A stretch of DNA of 6,699 bases from Methanobrevibacter sp. (GCA_016838945.1 JADLKP010000125.1:1-6699), one strand, 5' to 3'. Counted from the stretch's first letter, positions 1 to 5,289 are shown. Notes: generated by a model not told the origin, from the sequence alone. Numbers and translations are program-made.

Positions 1-124
1 GTGCTTATTATTAATATAGTATAATATTTCTATTTTTTTTAAAATTTCACTAAATTTCCTTAATTTTACATAAAATTTTTAGGCATTTCAAAAATAAATC
101 GATAATAATATTAACCATCAAAAC

Positions 125-144
125 CTAACTAATATTGTAGTTAG
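125..144. repeat. Inverted repeat, 7-bp arms
   Basis: CTAACTA (125-131) and TAGTTAG (138-144) are perfect inverted arms around a 6-nt loop. A short arm of this kind can arise by chance, but it contains G and C in a very AT-rich background. It could be a protein-binding dyad or a small RNA hairpin. Confidence 0.4.
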
Positions 145-157
145 TTCTATGTCATTT

Positions 158-178
158 ATTTAAATTTTCAATTTAAAT
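158..178. repeat. Inverted repeat, 9-bp AT-only arms
   Basis: ATTTAAATT (158-166) and AATTTAAAT (170-178) are perfect arms around the loop TTC. Each arm is made only of A and T and is nearly self-complementary, so chance is a real alternative. Confidence 0.4.
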
Positions 179-248
179 TTCTAGAGGGCTTTTATTGATT
201 TAAAGGTTGAATGATAGAGTTAATGATATTAAGAACTTCCCACAAATC

Positions 249-271
249 CATAATTTCAAAAATAAATTATG
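249..271. repeat. Inverted repeat, 8-bp arms
   Basis: CATAATTT (249-256) and AAATTATG (264-271) are perfect inverted arms with a 7-nt loop. It lies 16 nt before the TAATAGCTTA motif at 287-296. Confidence 0.4.
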
Positions 272-348
272 AATCGTCCATTGCTGTAATAGCTTAATTA
301 TAGACTTTATTTCTATATTATTGTATTGGGTGTGAATTGTGGAAATCG

Positions 349-384
349 AAAATTCTTTAAAAGCTCATTGTTTTAATGAATTTT
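349..384. terminator. Imperfect 14-nt-arm hairpin followed by T-run
   Basis: Positions 349-362 pair with 371-384: AAAATTC, one T-T mismatch, then TTAAAA against TTTTAA, a mismatch and GAATTTT. This gives 13 base pairs and an 8-nt loop (363-370). The 3' arm runs into T-rich sequence (381-387), so on the + strand it resembles an intrinsic terminator. If so, it would stop transcription from upstream of the window, 116 bp before the first CBS gene. It could instead be a structured element in that gene's leader. The sequence does not decide between these. Confidence 0.4.
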
Positions 385-500
385 TTATGATATGATTTGT
401 CATTTGGTCAATAATATTTCCTGCGAGTTCTATAACTTGATTATTATGGTAGGATTTGTAATTTAGACCTGGAAGAATTATTAAATCCGGAGGTGTCGAT

Positions 501-1418
501 ATGAAAGACAAAAACACTAAAAACTTGAGAAAATCTATGAATCGTGGTTCTGTTGAACATGAAAGTAAAGTAGCTGAAAATGAGGGCGAAATCATGACTC
601 TCGCTAAAAAAGACGTCATTTGCATTCCTCAAACTAAATCCATTAAGGAAGCTGCTGAAATGATGATAGAACATGGATTCAGAAGATTACCAGTAACCCA
701 TCCTGGCTCAAATAAACTTTTGGGTATTGTAACTGCTATGGATATTCTTGACTTCCTTGGAGGAGGAAGTAAATTTGACATAATAGAAAAGAAACACAAT
801 GATAATTTCTTGGCAGCTATCAACGAACCTGTTAAAGAAATCATGACAAGAGATCCTATTTCTATTAGTCCTAAATATTCTATTAGAGAAAGTGTCGATG
901 TAATGACCGAAAAAGGCATTGGATCTTTACCAATTGTAGATAAAGAAGAAAAAGTAGTGGGAATAGTCACTGAAAGAGATTTCGCATTAGCACTTGCAGG
1001 TTCCTTGACTAATGAAACTGTAGGTGATATCATGATTAAGGATGTTATCACTACCACTCCTGGAACTCCTATTGAAAGCTGTTCCAAAATTATGGTAAGA
1101 AATAACTTAAGGAGAATTCCTGTTGTTGAAGAAGGAAAATTAATAGGAATTGTAACTTCAACTGATATCTTAAGATTCTTTGGTGATAAAGAAATGTTTG
1201 CTTCTATGACCTCTAATAGTGGTTTAGACGTTTTAAAAAGAAAAATTTGTGATATCATTAAACCAAACATATTAGTAACTGAGTCTAATGTTAGATTAGG
1301 AGACTTATGCGATTTATTGGCTGAAAAGAACATTGGTGGTGTTCCTGTAGTTGATGATGATGAACTTGTAGGAATCGTCACCGAAAGAGATATTTTAAAC
1401 ACAATTTTAAAAGATTAA
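501..1418 (+). CDS. Protein with four CBS domains
   Basis: The 305-residue product consists almost entirely of two Bateman modules (paired CBS domains). CBS domains lie at about residues 30-88, 112-168, 174-228 and 247-304. Each ends in the adenosyl-ligand motif G-I-V-T-x-x-D: GIVTAMD (75-81), GIVTERD (154-160), GIVTSTD (216-222) and GIVTERD (291-297). All four keep the Thr and Asp that usually contact the ribose of AMP, ATP or S-adenosylmethionine, so all four sites look competent. A charged stretch of about 25 residues precedes CBS1. There is no signal peptide, membrane segment or fused enzyme domain, so it is probably a soluble regulator or energy/nucleotide sensor with an unknown partner. 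The start is well supported by GGAGGTG at 489-495, five bases before ATG; the ATG at 537 lacks this. Proteins of this type were once labelled IMP-dehydrogenase-related, but the catalytic domain is absent. A second four-CBS gene follows. Confidence 0.9.
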   Translation: MKDKNTKNLRKSMNRGSVEHESKVAENEGEIMTLAKKDVICIPQTKSIKEAAEMMIEHGFRRLPVTHPGSNKLLGIVTAMDILDFLGGGSKFDIIEKKHNDNFLAAINEPVKEIMTRDPISISPKYSIRESVDVMTEKGIGSLPIVDKEEKVVGIVTERDFALALAGSLTNETVGDIMIKDVITTTPGTPIESCSKIMVRNNLRRIPVVEEGKLIGIVTSTDILRFFGDKEMFASMTSNSGLDVLKRKICDIIKPNILVTESNVRLGDLCDLLAEKNIGGVPVVDDDELVGIVTERDILNTILKD

Positions 1419-1432
1419 TTAATAAATCTTTT
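1409..1432 (+). terminator. Stop-overlapping hairpin terminator of first CBS gene
   Basis: AAAAGATT (1409-1416) pairs with AATCTTTT (1425-1432) around an 8-nt loop, followed by one more T. The stop codon TAA (1416-1418) begins in the 5' arm. A further T-run, CTTTTTT at 1453-1459, lies downstream. Archaeal polymerase stops mainly at U-tracts, so the hairpin may be secondary. Confidence 0.45.
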
Positions 1433-1514
1433 TGAATAATTGACGATTGTTTCTTTTTTAAAAGATTCAATCAGGTAGCTATTGTTGAACTTTAAGAGAT
1501 AGCTATTGGTAGGT

Positions 1515-1530
1515 TAATAGCTTATATCTT
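1515..1530 (+). promoter_or_regulatory. Candidate promoter (TATA box) of second CBS gene
   Basis: CTTATATC (1521-1528), preceded by TAATAG, resembles an archaeal TATA box. Transcription would start about 25 bp downstream, near 1550, giving a leader of roughly 80 nt whose first structure is the 13-bp hairpin at 1559-1589. The box also forms one arm of an inverted repeat, so it may overlap an operator. The call rests on consensus resemblance only. Confidence 0.35.
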
Positions 1531-1558
1531 TGATTAGATGCGCTATGAGATATAATTC

Positions 1559-1589
1559 AATCTAAATAAAAATTGATTTTATTTAGATT
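1559..1589 (+). repeat. Perfect 13-bp hairpin in the leader of second CBS gene
   Basis: AATCTAAATAAAA (1559-1571) is perfectly complementary to TTTTATTTAGATT (1577-1589) around the 5-nt loop ATTGA. It ends 43 nt before the chosen ATG. It has no T-run immediately after it, which argues against a plain terminator and for a leader structure, an mRNA-processing site or a protein-binding dyad. Confidence 0.65.
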
Positions 1590-1623
1590 ATTTCTAATAG
1601 CTATTTCATTGTATTTTATCGTT

Positions 1624-1627
1624 GGTG
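1624..1627 (+). promoter_or_regulatory. Ribosome-binding site deciding the start at 1633
   Basis: GGTG lies five bases before ATG 1633 and matches part of the archaeal Shine-Dalgarno consensus GGAGGTGAT. The longer frame would begin at TTG 1573, inside the hairpin loop and without a ribosome-binding site. Confidence 0.55.
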
Positions 1628-1632
1628 TTATT

Positions 1633-2451
1633 ATGAAAATCAAAAATATAATGTCTGAAAATGTGGTATCTATTGATAAGAATTTAAACATATGTGATTG
1701 TCTAAGAATGATGTATAAGGATAACTTATCTAGAATACCTGTAACTACTACCAATGAAAATAAGAAAGTTTTAGTTGGAATTATCTCAGAAAAAGATATA
1801 GCTGATAAATTAGGCTCCGTTAAATATGGTAATATGGCTCCTTCCCATTTCCATGTATCAACTGTAATGGTTAAAGACTTGATTACAGTGGATGAGGATG
1901 ATGACATAACTGAAGTGGCAAAAATTTTGATTCAAAAGAATATTGGTGCTCTTCCAGTTTTATCTGATGGTGAAATGGTAGGAATCGTAACTAAATCTGA
2001 TTTCATATATTTATGCAAAGCAAAAGCATATGAAAAGATTTCAGTTAAGGATATTATGACTAGAGATATTATTTCAATATCTGCTGATGACCGTTTAGTT
2101 CATGCAAGAAAAGTTATCATGGATTCAGGTGTAGGACGTTTGTTACTCACTGAAGACAATGAACTTGCGGGAATTATAACTTCAAAAGACATTGCAAAAG
2201 CATTTGTTTCATTCAGGAAACATACTCCTGATAAGTATCAATCTTCTCAGATTAAGGAATTGACTGCTGGAGAGTTCATGTCTGCACATGTAGATACAAT
2301 TTCCCAATATGCAACAATTCCACAGCTTGCAGATGCAATGTTGGAAACTGGTTATAATGGTTACCCTGTAGTTGACGATGAGGATCAAATTATAGGAATT
2401 GTAACCCAATCAGATTTGCTAAAATTAATTTATGAAATTGAAACCCAATAA
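1633..2451 (+). CDS. Second protein with four CBS domains
   Basis: The 272-residue product is a paralogue-like neighbour of the gene at 501. Starting at MKIKNIMSEN, CBS domains lie at about residues 1-62, 74-128, 136-193 and 210-268. Their ligand motifs are GIISEKD (49-55), GIVTKSD (117-123), GIITSKD (180-186) and GIVTQSD (255-261). All keep a Thr or Ser and the final Asp, so binding of adenosyl ligands is expected at all four. It is soluble, with no extra output domain, and probably acts through a protein or nucleic-acid partner. The start at 1633 was chosen because CBS1 begins right there and GGTG precedes it. The alternative TTG at 1573 would add 20 hydrophobic residues read from AT-rich leader hairpin sequence, a false membrane segment. 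It is separated from the first CBS gene by 214 bp and has its own promoter candidate, so it is probably transcribed separately. Ligand and target are unknown. Confidence 0.9.
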   Translation: MKIKNIMSENVVSIDKNLNICDCLRMMYKDNLSRIPVTTTNENKKVLVGIISEKDIADKLGSVKYGNMAPSHFHVSTVMVKDLITVDEDDDITEVAKILIQKNIGALPVLSDGEMVGIVTKSDFIYLCKAKAYEKISVKDIMTRDIISISADDRLVHARKVIMDSGVGRLLLTEDNELAGIITSKDIAKAFVSFRKHTPDKYQSSQIKELTAGEFMSAHVDTISQYATIPQLADAMLETGYNGYPVVDDEDQIIGIVTQSDLLKLIYEIETQ

Positions 2452-2483
2452 TCTTGAGTTTATGATAAATTGATTTTAGTTTT

Positions 2484-2520
2484 AAGCATAAGATTTCTTA
2501 TGCTTTATTTTTCTTTTTTT
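2484..2520 (+). terminator. Hairpin plus T-tract terminator of second CBS gene
   Basis: AAGCATAAG (2484-2492) pairs perfectly with CTTATGCTT (2497-2505) around the loop ATTT. It is followed by a run that is almost all T (2506-2520). This has the full shape of an intrinsic terminator and starts 33 nt after the stop codon. Confidence 0.75.
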
Positions 2521-2570
2521 AGTTTTTTTATAGTTTTTTTAATTTTAAACTTTTTTTTATAGTTTTTTTA
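2520..2570 (+). repeat. Three copies of TAGTTTTTTTA
   Basis: TAGTTTTTTTA occurs at 2520-2530, 2531-2541 and 2560-2570; the first two are exactly adjacent. Together with the preceding hairpin they give a stack of T7 tracts. These probably act as backup termination signals before pheA, since archaeal RNA polymerase stops at T-rich tracts. Confidence 0.6.
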
Positions 2571-2664
2571 AGATTATGCATTTATTTTATATTTTGTGCC
2601 GTTTTTACTTATTTAACAAATTGGCTTAATTACTTAGTTTATTTAAGTTCTTATTACCTTACTG

Positions 2665-2695
2665 TTTTATACTATGAGAAATATATAAAAAATAG
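2665..2695 (+). promoter_or_regulatory. Candidate pheA promoter
   Basis: GAGAAATATATAAAA (2676-2690) looks like a BRE followed by a TATA box. However, a start about 25 bp downstream would fall near 2710 and remove the GGAGA ribosome-binding site at 2706-2710. TTTTATACTA (2665-2674) is a weaker box but would place the RNA start near 2695 and keep that site. A promoter in this stretch is likely; which box is used is not settled. Confidence 0.45.
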
Positions 2696-2716
2696 TAAAT
2701 ATTTTGGAGATTTTTT

Positions 2717-3544
2717 ATGATAAAAGATAAAGTTGCATTTTTAGGACCTCAAGGAACATTTTCTCACGAAGCTGCATCCTTGGTCAGTGATAATTTGATT
2801 TCCTACTGTTCAATACAGCAGGTTATGGGTGCTGTTGAACGTGGGGAATGTGTATGTGGTATTGTACCTATTGAAAATTCCATTGAGGGTCCCGTCAGCT
2901 TGACTTTAGATTCATTGATTCATAATTTTGATTTGAAGATTAAAAATGAGATAGTAATCCCAATCAATCATAATCTATTGGCTGCTAAGGAAATGAGTAT
3001 TGATGAGATAGAGAATGTCTATTCACACTCACAGGCTTTAGGCCAATGCCAACCTTATTTGGAAAGACATGGGATAACTGCCCATTATACATTAAGCACT
3101 GCTGCAGCTGCAAAAAGGGTTGCAGAAACGGGTGAAGGTGCAGCTATTGGTACCTTGAAGGCAGCTGAATTGTATGATTTAAAGGTCATTGATACAAATA
3201 TTCAAGAAAATTTCAATAATGAAACTCGTTTTGTTGTTTTGGACAATCAAGATGCCCCGATTACTGGTAATGATAAGACATCCATCTCATTCTCATTATT
3301 TGAAGATAAGCCTGGGGGACTTTATGAACTTTTAGGCCTGTTTGCAGATAATGACATAAACTTGACAAAAATTGAGTCACGGCCCTCTAAAGAGGGATTA
3401 GGGCATTATATTTTCTTCATAGATCTTGAAGGTCATAGGTTAGATGAGAATATAAGTTCTATTTTAAATGATTTGGAGAATAACACTTCATTCTTTAAGA
3501 TTCTAGGTTCGTATCCTATATTCAATGAAGATTTATTTGAATAA
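2717..3544 (+). CDS. pheA: Prephenate dehydratase with C-terminal ACT domain
   Basis: PheA converts prephenate to phenylpyruvate, the committed step to phenylalanine, in the cytoplasm. The 275-residue product has the normal length for a stand-alone enzyme without a fused chorismate mutase. The catalytic part (about 4-180) shows FLGPQGTFS (8-16), VPIENSIEGPV (50-60), SHSQALGQC (103-111), STAAAA (127-132) and the TRF motif (170-172), whose Thr is catalytic in this family. The ACT domain (about 188-265) has PGGLYELL (199-206) and ESRP (220-223), the phenylalanine-binding region, so feedback inhibition by phenylalanine is expected. PGGLY has Gly where PGALY is common, a mild change. The start ATG follows GGAGA (2706-2710) by six bases and the glycine-rich motif begins at once after it. 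Terminators and a promoter region separate it from the CBS gene upstream, and T-tracts follow, so it is probably monocistronic. Confidence 0.96.
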   Translation: MIKDKVAFLGPQGTFSHEAASLVSDNLISYCSIQQVMGAVERGECVCGIVPIENSIEGPVSLTLDSLIHNFDLKIKNEIVIPINHNLLAAKEMSIDEIENVYSHSQALGQCQPYLERHGITAHYTLSTAAAAKRVAETGEGAAIGTLKAAELYDLKVIDTNIQENFNNETRFVVLDNQDAPITGNDKTSISFSLFEDKPGGLYELLGLFADNDINLTKIESRPSKEGLGHYIFFIDLEGHRLDENISSILNDLENNTSFFKILGSYPIFNEDLFE

Positions 3545-3547
3545 CTA

Positions 3548-3570
3548 TTTTTTTTTATTTTTTATTTTTC
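3548..3570 (+). terminator. T-tract terminator of pheA
   Basis: Tracts of nine (3548-3556), six (3558-3563) and five T follow the pheA stop codon within four bases. There is no substantial hairpin; TTATT/AATAA around the stop is too short. This fits archaeal U-tract termination without RNA structure. Confidence 0.55.
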
Positions 3571-3685
3571 TTTCATTTTTCCTTTTTTCCTTTTTTCATT
3601 CATATCTAAATTTTTATCCTCATTCTTTTCATTTTTCCTTTTTTCCTTTTTTCATTCATATCTAAATTTTTATCCTCATTCTTTT
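3571..3685. repeat. Exact 56-bp tandem duplication, pyrimidine-rich
   Basis: Positions 3571-3629 are identical to 3627-3685, a period of 56 bp with no mismatch over 59 positions. The unit starts TTTCATTTTTCC, contains CCTTTTTT twice, then CATTCATATC, and ends ATCCTCATTC. Almost all bases are pyrimidines on the + strand. The identity in a non-coding spacer implies a recent duplication. It lies in the pheA 3' region, so it doubles the T-tract termination signals. The period is not a multiple of three, and I see no reading frame across it. Confidence 0.9.
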
Positions 3686-3699
3686 TTTATTTTAATTAT

Positions 3700-3741
3700 A
3701 TTTATAATATATAAAATTCATATATTAGATTAGTATAAATT
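3700..3741 (+). promoter_or_regulatory. Candidate promoter of the surface-protein gene pair
   Basis: AATATATAAA (3707-3716) and AGTATAAATT (3732-3741) are both acceptable archaeal TATA boxes. They would give RNA starts near 3738 or 3763 and a leader of about 85-110 nt. The background is so AT-rich that neither can be preferred. Confidence 0.3.
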
Positions 3742-3752
3742 AAATTTTTTAA

Positions 3753-3780
3753 AAAAATATGTTTTTTTAGACATATTTTT
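3753..3780. repeat. Perfect 10-bp inverted repeat before the Ser/Gly-rich gene
   Basis: AAAAATATGT (3753-3762) pairs with ACATATTTTT (3771-3780) around the loop TTTTTTAG. It sits 67 nt before the start codon and is either in the leader RNA or in the promoter as an operator-like dyad. Confidence 0.55.
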
Positions 3781-3847
3781 AGCAAAAAAATTTTAATGAT
3801 ATTTTTTGTAAAATTGTTATAATCAAACTCATTATAGGAGGAGAAGT

Positions 3848-4615
3848 ATGAATCAAGATAGGAAGAAACTTATGCAGATTCTACATAATCTTGAAAGGGA
3901 TTATGAAGCAGGGCTTATCTCTGAAGAAAAGTATTTCTATTTGAGAGACCAGTATATGCATAAGATAAAAACTATTGAAGTTAGTGATAGAATCCGTGCG
4001 ATGCAAGGAAAAGAAGAAACTCCTTCTTCATTAAATTCTAGAGAAAATAATTATGAAAGAAATCGTGAGGAAAAAGAAAAACTAGTTCGCAAATATGTCC
4101 ATAATCCTGATTCTTATACAGTGTCAAAGAAACCTGAGGAAACTTCAAATTCAAGCCCTTGGTTTGTTGCATTTGCAGTGGTATTTCTGCTTATAGCTTT
4201 TGGTGCTGGAATTAGTTTTGGAATGAGCAGTATTGTAGGTGATGGTGATGATGTTGCTCATCTCTTTTCTGATAGTGGTGCAACAATAAATGATACTGCA
4301 TTCCCTGAGGTTAAAGTAAATAAATCAATAAGCAGTAATTATACAAAATCTTACTCAAATACTACATACAGTTCCTCATCAAGTTCAAGTTCTTCTTCAA
4401 GTTCCAGTTCATCCTCAGATAGCGGAACTTATGATGGCGGTTCTTCATCTGGTGGTGGCTCTTCTGACGGTGGTAGTTCCGGTGGAGGGGGATCTTCTGA
4501 TGGTGGTTCTTCCGGTGGAGGAGGCTCATCTGGTGGTGGCTCTTCTGATGGAGGCAGTTCAGGTGGAGGGGGATCTTCTGACGGTGGTTCTTCCGGTGGG
4601 GGTTCTGACGAATAA
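3848..4615 (+). CDS. Single-pass membrane protein with Ser/Gly/Asp-rich surface tail
   Basis: I do not recognise a named family. Residues 8-42 (LMQILHNLERDYEAGLISEE onward) resemble a short helical SHOCT-type motif. A charged cytoplasmic stretch follows to about 103, then one membrane helix (PWFVAFAVVFLLIAFGAGIS, 104-123). The charge pattern puts the N-terminus inside and the tail outside. The exterior has four N-glycosylation sequons in 26 residues (N148, N158, N164, N171), an unbroken run of 16 serines (175-190), then a Gly/Ser/Asp tail (197-255). The tail contains a 27-residue unit twice (201-227 and 228-254) and ends SDE. It may be a glycosylated stalk or envelope protein. There is no signal peptide and no sorting motif. 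The start is fixed by AGGAGGA (3836-3842), a strong ribosome-binding site. The tail DNA is far richer in G+C than its surroundings because of Gly codons. The next gene, 41 nt downstream, also encodes a membrane-anchored exterior protein. Confidence 0.85.
   Translation: MNQDRKKLMQILHNLERDYEAGLISEEKYFYLRDQYMHKIKTIEVSDRIRAMQGKEETPSSLNSRENNYERNREEKEKLVRKYVHNPDSYTVSKKPEETSNSSPWFVAFAVVFLLIAFGAGISFGMSSIVGDGDDVAHLFSDSGATINDTAFPEVKVNKSISSNYTKSYSNTTYSSSSSSSSSSSSSSSSDSGTYDGGSSSGGGSSDGGSSGGGGSSDGGSSGGGGSSGGGSSDGGSSGGGGSSDGGSSGGGSDE
4436..4610 (+). repeat. Coding repeat: two 81-bp (27-codon) units
   Basis: Two diverged 81-bp units begin at 4448 and 4529 and encode the SGGGSSDGGSSGGGG-type tail. They differ mainly at third positions (GAC/GAT, GGT/GGA, TCC/TCA), so protein identity has been kept while the DNA drifted. 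Inside each unit an 11-residue motif of the form SSGGGGSSDGG recurs. Such repeats can change copy number by slippage, which would vary tail length. Confidence 0.75.
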
Positions 4616-4621
4616 ATTTAT

Positions 4622-4638
4622 TAATGGCAATGCCATTA
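4622..4638 (+). repeat. GC-containing 7-bp hairpin between the two surface genes
   Basis: TAATGGC (4622-4628) pairs with GCCATTA (4632-4638) around AAT. It starts seven bases after the stop of the upstream gene and ends just before the ribosome-binding site of the next. It could damp readthrough, act as a processing site, or influence translation of the second gene. There is no T-run long enough for a terminator. Confidence 0.5.
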
Positions 4639-4644
4639 TTCTTT

Positions 4645-4650
4645 GGAGAT
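4645..4650 (+). promoter_or_regulatory. Ribosome-binding site deciding the start at 4657
   Basis: GGAGAT lies six bases before ATG 4657. The alternative in-frame ATG at 4624 is inside the hairpin at 4622-4638 and has no Shine-Dalgarno sequence; the ATG at 4630 is also unsupported. Confidence 0.75.
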
Positions 4651-4656
4651 ATAGAT

Positions 4657-5211
4657 ATGAAAAGGATCATTGGTATAGGATTACTAATAATTATATTGAT
4701 TGTGGGAGTTTCATTTCTTGTAAATTTCCCTATATTTGGAAATAATGGTGATGATGTGAATGCTTCACAGCAATCAGTTGAATATTCTGCAAATGGAATC
4801 ACATTATCAATGCCTGGAGATTGGGTTTCTGCAGATTCTAAGTCAAATGAATCAATTTTAGCAGTTGCAAAACCTGATCCTAAGGATTCTTCAGGCTTTA
4901 GCAGCATTAACTTAAATATTGAAAAGAGATCTAAAGCCCGTTCTCTTCAATCAGAATTCAATTCTAACTATAATATTTTGTCCCGCAATTCTGATTTCAA
5001 CATTTTATTTATGGGTAATGTTTCTTTTAATGGCGAACCAGCTATGGAAGCGGAATACACTTCTGTATCTGATAATGTGACAAAACATCATAGGGCCATT
5101 TGGTTCCAGAAAGGATCTGACATTTATGTTATTTTATGTTCTGCTCCTGACTCTCAATACGGAGATTTAACAGGAACTTTTGACTTTATAATTGATAGTA
5201 TTAAGATGTAA
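4657..5211 (+). CDS. Membrane-anchored exterior protein with PsbP-like domain
   Basis: The 184-residue product begins MKRII and has one hydrophobic N-terminal helix (about 4-23), best read as an uncleaved anchor; no lipobox cysteine is present. The rest faces outward. From about residue 41 the pattern Y-S-A-N-G-I-T-L-S-M-P-G-D-W (43-56), followed by alternating strands and a final segment ending in FIIDSIKM, fits the small alpha/beta proteins related to PsbP/DcrB that methanogens carry in many copies. Their role is mostly unknown and no ligand can be named. Four N-glycosylation sequons (N35, N64, N121, N140) agree with an exterior position. It lies 41 nt after the Ser/Gly-rich membrane protein, without an intervening terminator, so cotranscription and a shared envelope role are likely. 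The start at 4657 is chosen over 4624 because of the ribosome-binding site and because the membrane helix follows at once. The family assignment is moderate, by pattern only. Confidence 0.82.
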   Translation: MKRIIGIGLLIIILIVGVSFLVNFPIFGNNGDDVNASQQSVEYSANGITLSMPGDWVSADSKSNESILAVAKPDPKDSSGFSSINLNIEKRSKARSLQSEFNSNYNILSRNSDFNILFMGNVSFNGEPAMEAEYTSVSDNVTKHHRAIWFQKGSDIYVILCSAPDSQYGDLTGTFDFIIDSIKM

Positions 5212-5256
5212 TTAAGTCTAACTTGTTTAGATTTAATTATTCAATTATTTTTTATA
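5209..5256 (+). terminator. 13-bp stop-overlapping hairpin terminator
   Basis: TAATTAAGTCTAA (5209-5221) pairs with TTAGATTTAATTA (5227-5239) around CTTGT, 13 pairs including one G-U. The 5' arm starts with the stop codon TAA itself. T-rich sequence follows, with TTTTTT near 5247-5252. It probably ends the two-gene surface unit. Confidence 0.6.
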
Positions 5257-5289
5257 TTAATTTTGATAAATTTTTTAAAATTTTTCAGA

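Larger units (their letters stand above)
1..500. other. Gene-free AT-rich upstream region with inverted repeats
   Basis: No convincing coding region, tRNA or rRNA is visible on either strand. The only open frames are short and low in complexity. The region contains four inverted repeats (125-144, 158-178, 249-271 and 349-384) and the decamer TAATAGCTTA at 287-296, which recurs before the second CBS gene. It probably contains the end of transcription from an upstream gene outside the window and the promoter and leader of the CBS gene starting at 501. No single TATA box stands out; CTATATTATT at 313-322 and TTCTATAACT near 429-438 are weak candidates. Confidence 0.6.
1419..1632 (+). promoter_or_regulatory. 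Structured spacer/leader before second CBS gene
   Basis: This 214-bp spacer is dense in symmetry. TAGCTATTG occurs at 1476-1484 and again at 1500-1508. AGCTATT (1501-1507) pairs with AATAGCT (1516-1522). TTATATCT (1522-1529) pairs with AGATATAA (1548-1555). A 13-bp perfect hairpin spans 1559-1589. AATAGCTATT at 1596-1605 is a perfect palindrome. ATTCAATC is repeated at 1465-1472 and 1555-1562. Together these suggest an operator region, a structured 5' leader, or both. The repeated AGCTATT/AATAGCT motif would suit a dimeric regulator. No known riboswitch class is recognised. Confidence 0.5.

Noticed and set aside
211..297. 28-codon + strand reading frame preceded by AAAGGT
   Set aside because: The frame is short and its product has no recognisable pattern. 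It overlaps an inverted repeat, and composition explains it better than coding does. It cannot be excluded as a small protein.
629..1402. Long antisense open frame (257 codons) across the first CBS gene
   Set aside because: It mirrors the repeated CBS motifs on the opposite strand and shows no domain of its own. The + strand frame has four clear CBS domains and a strong ribosome-binding site.
1573..1632. 20-codon hydrophobic N-terminal extension of the second CBS protein from a TTG start
   Set aside because: It is read from AT-rich leader hairpin sequence, starts with TTG in the hairpin loop and lacks a ribosome-binding site. The CBS domain begins directly at ATG 1633, which has GGTG before it.
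4431..4615. G+C-rich island as a sign of horizontal transfer
   Set aside because: The shift is explained by glycine codons in the repeat tail; the rest of the same gene has ordinary composition.
4624..4656. 11-codon N-terminal extension of the PsbP-like protein from ATG 4624
   Set aside because: This ATG is inside a hairpin stem with no Shine-Dalgarno sequence. ATG 4657 has GGAGAT at the right distance and is followed at once by the membrane helix.
4362..4907. Antisense and alternate-frame open frames across the Ser/Gly-rich repeats
   Set aside because: They arise because repetitive Gly and Ser codons lack stops in other frames. Their products are low-complexity His/Lys- or Val/Leu-rich, and they cross the boundary between two real genes.
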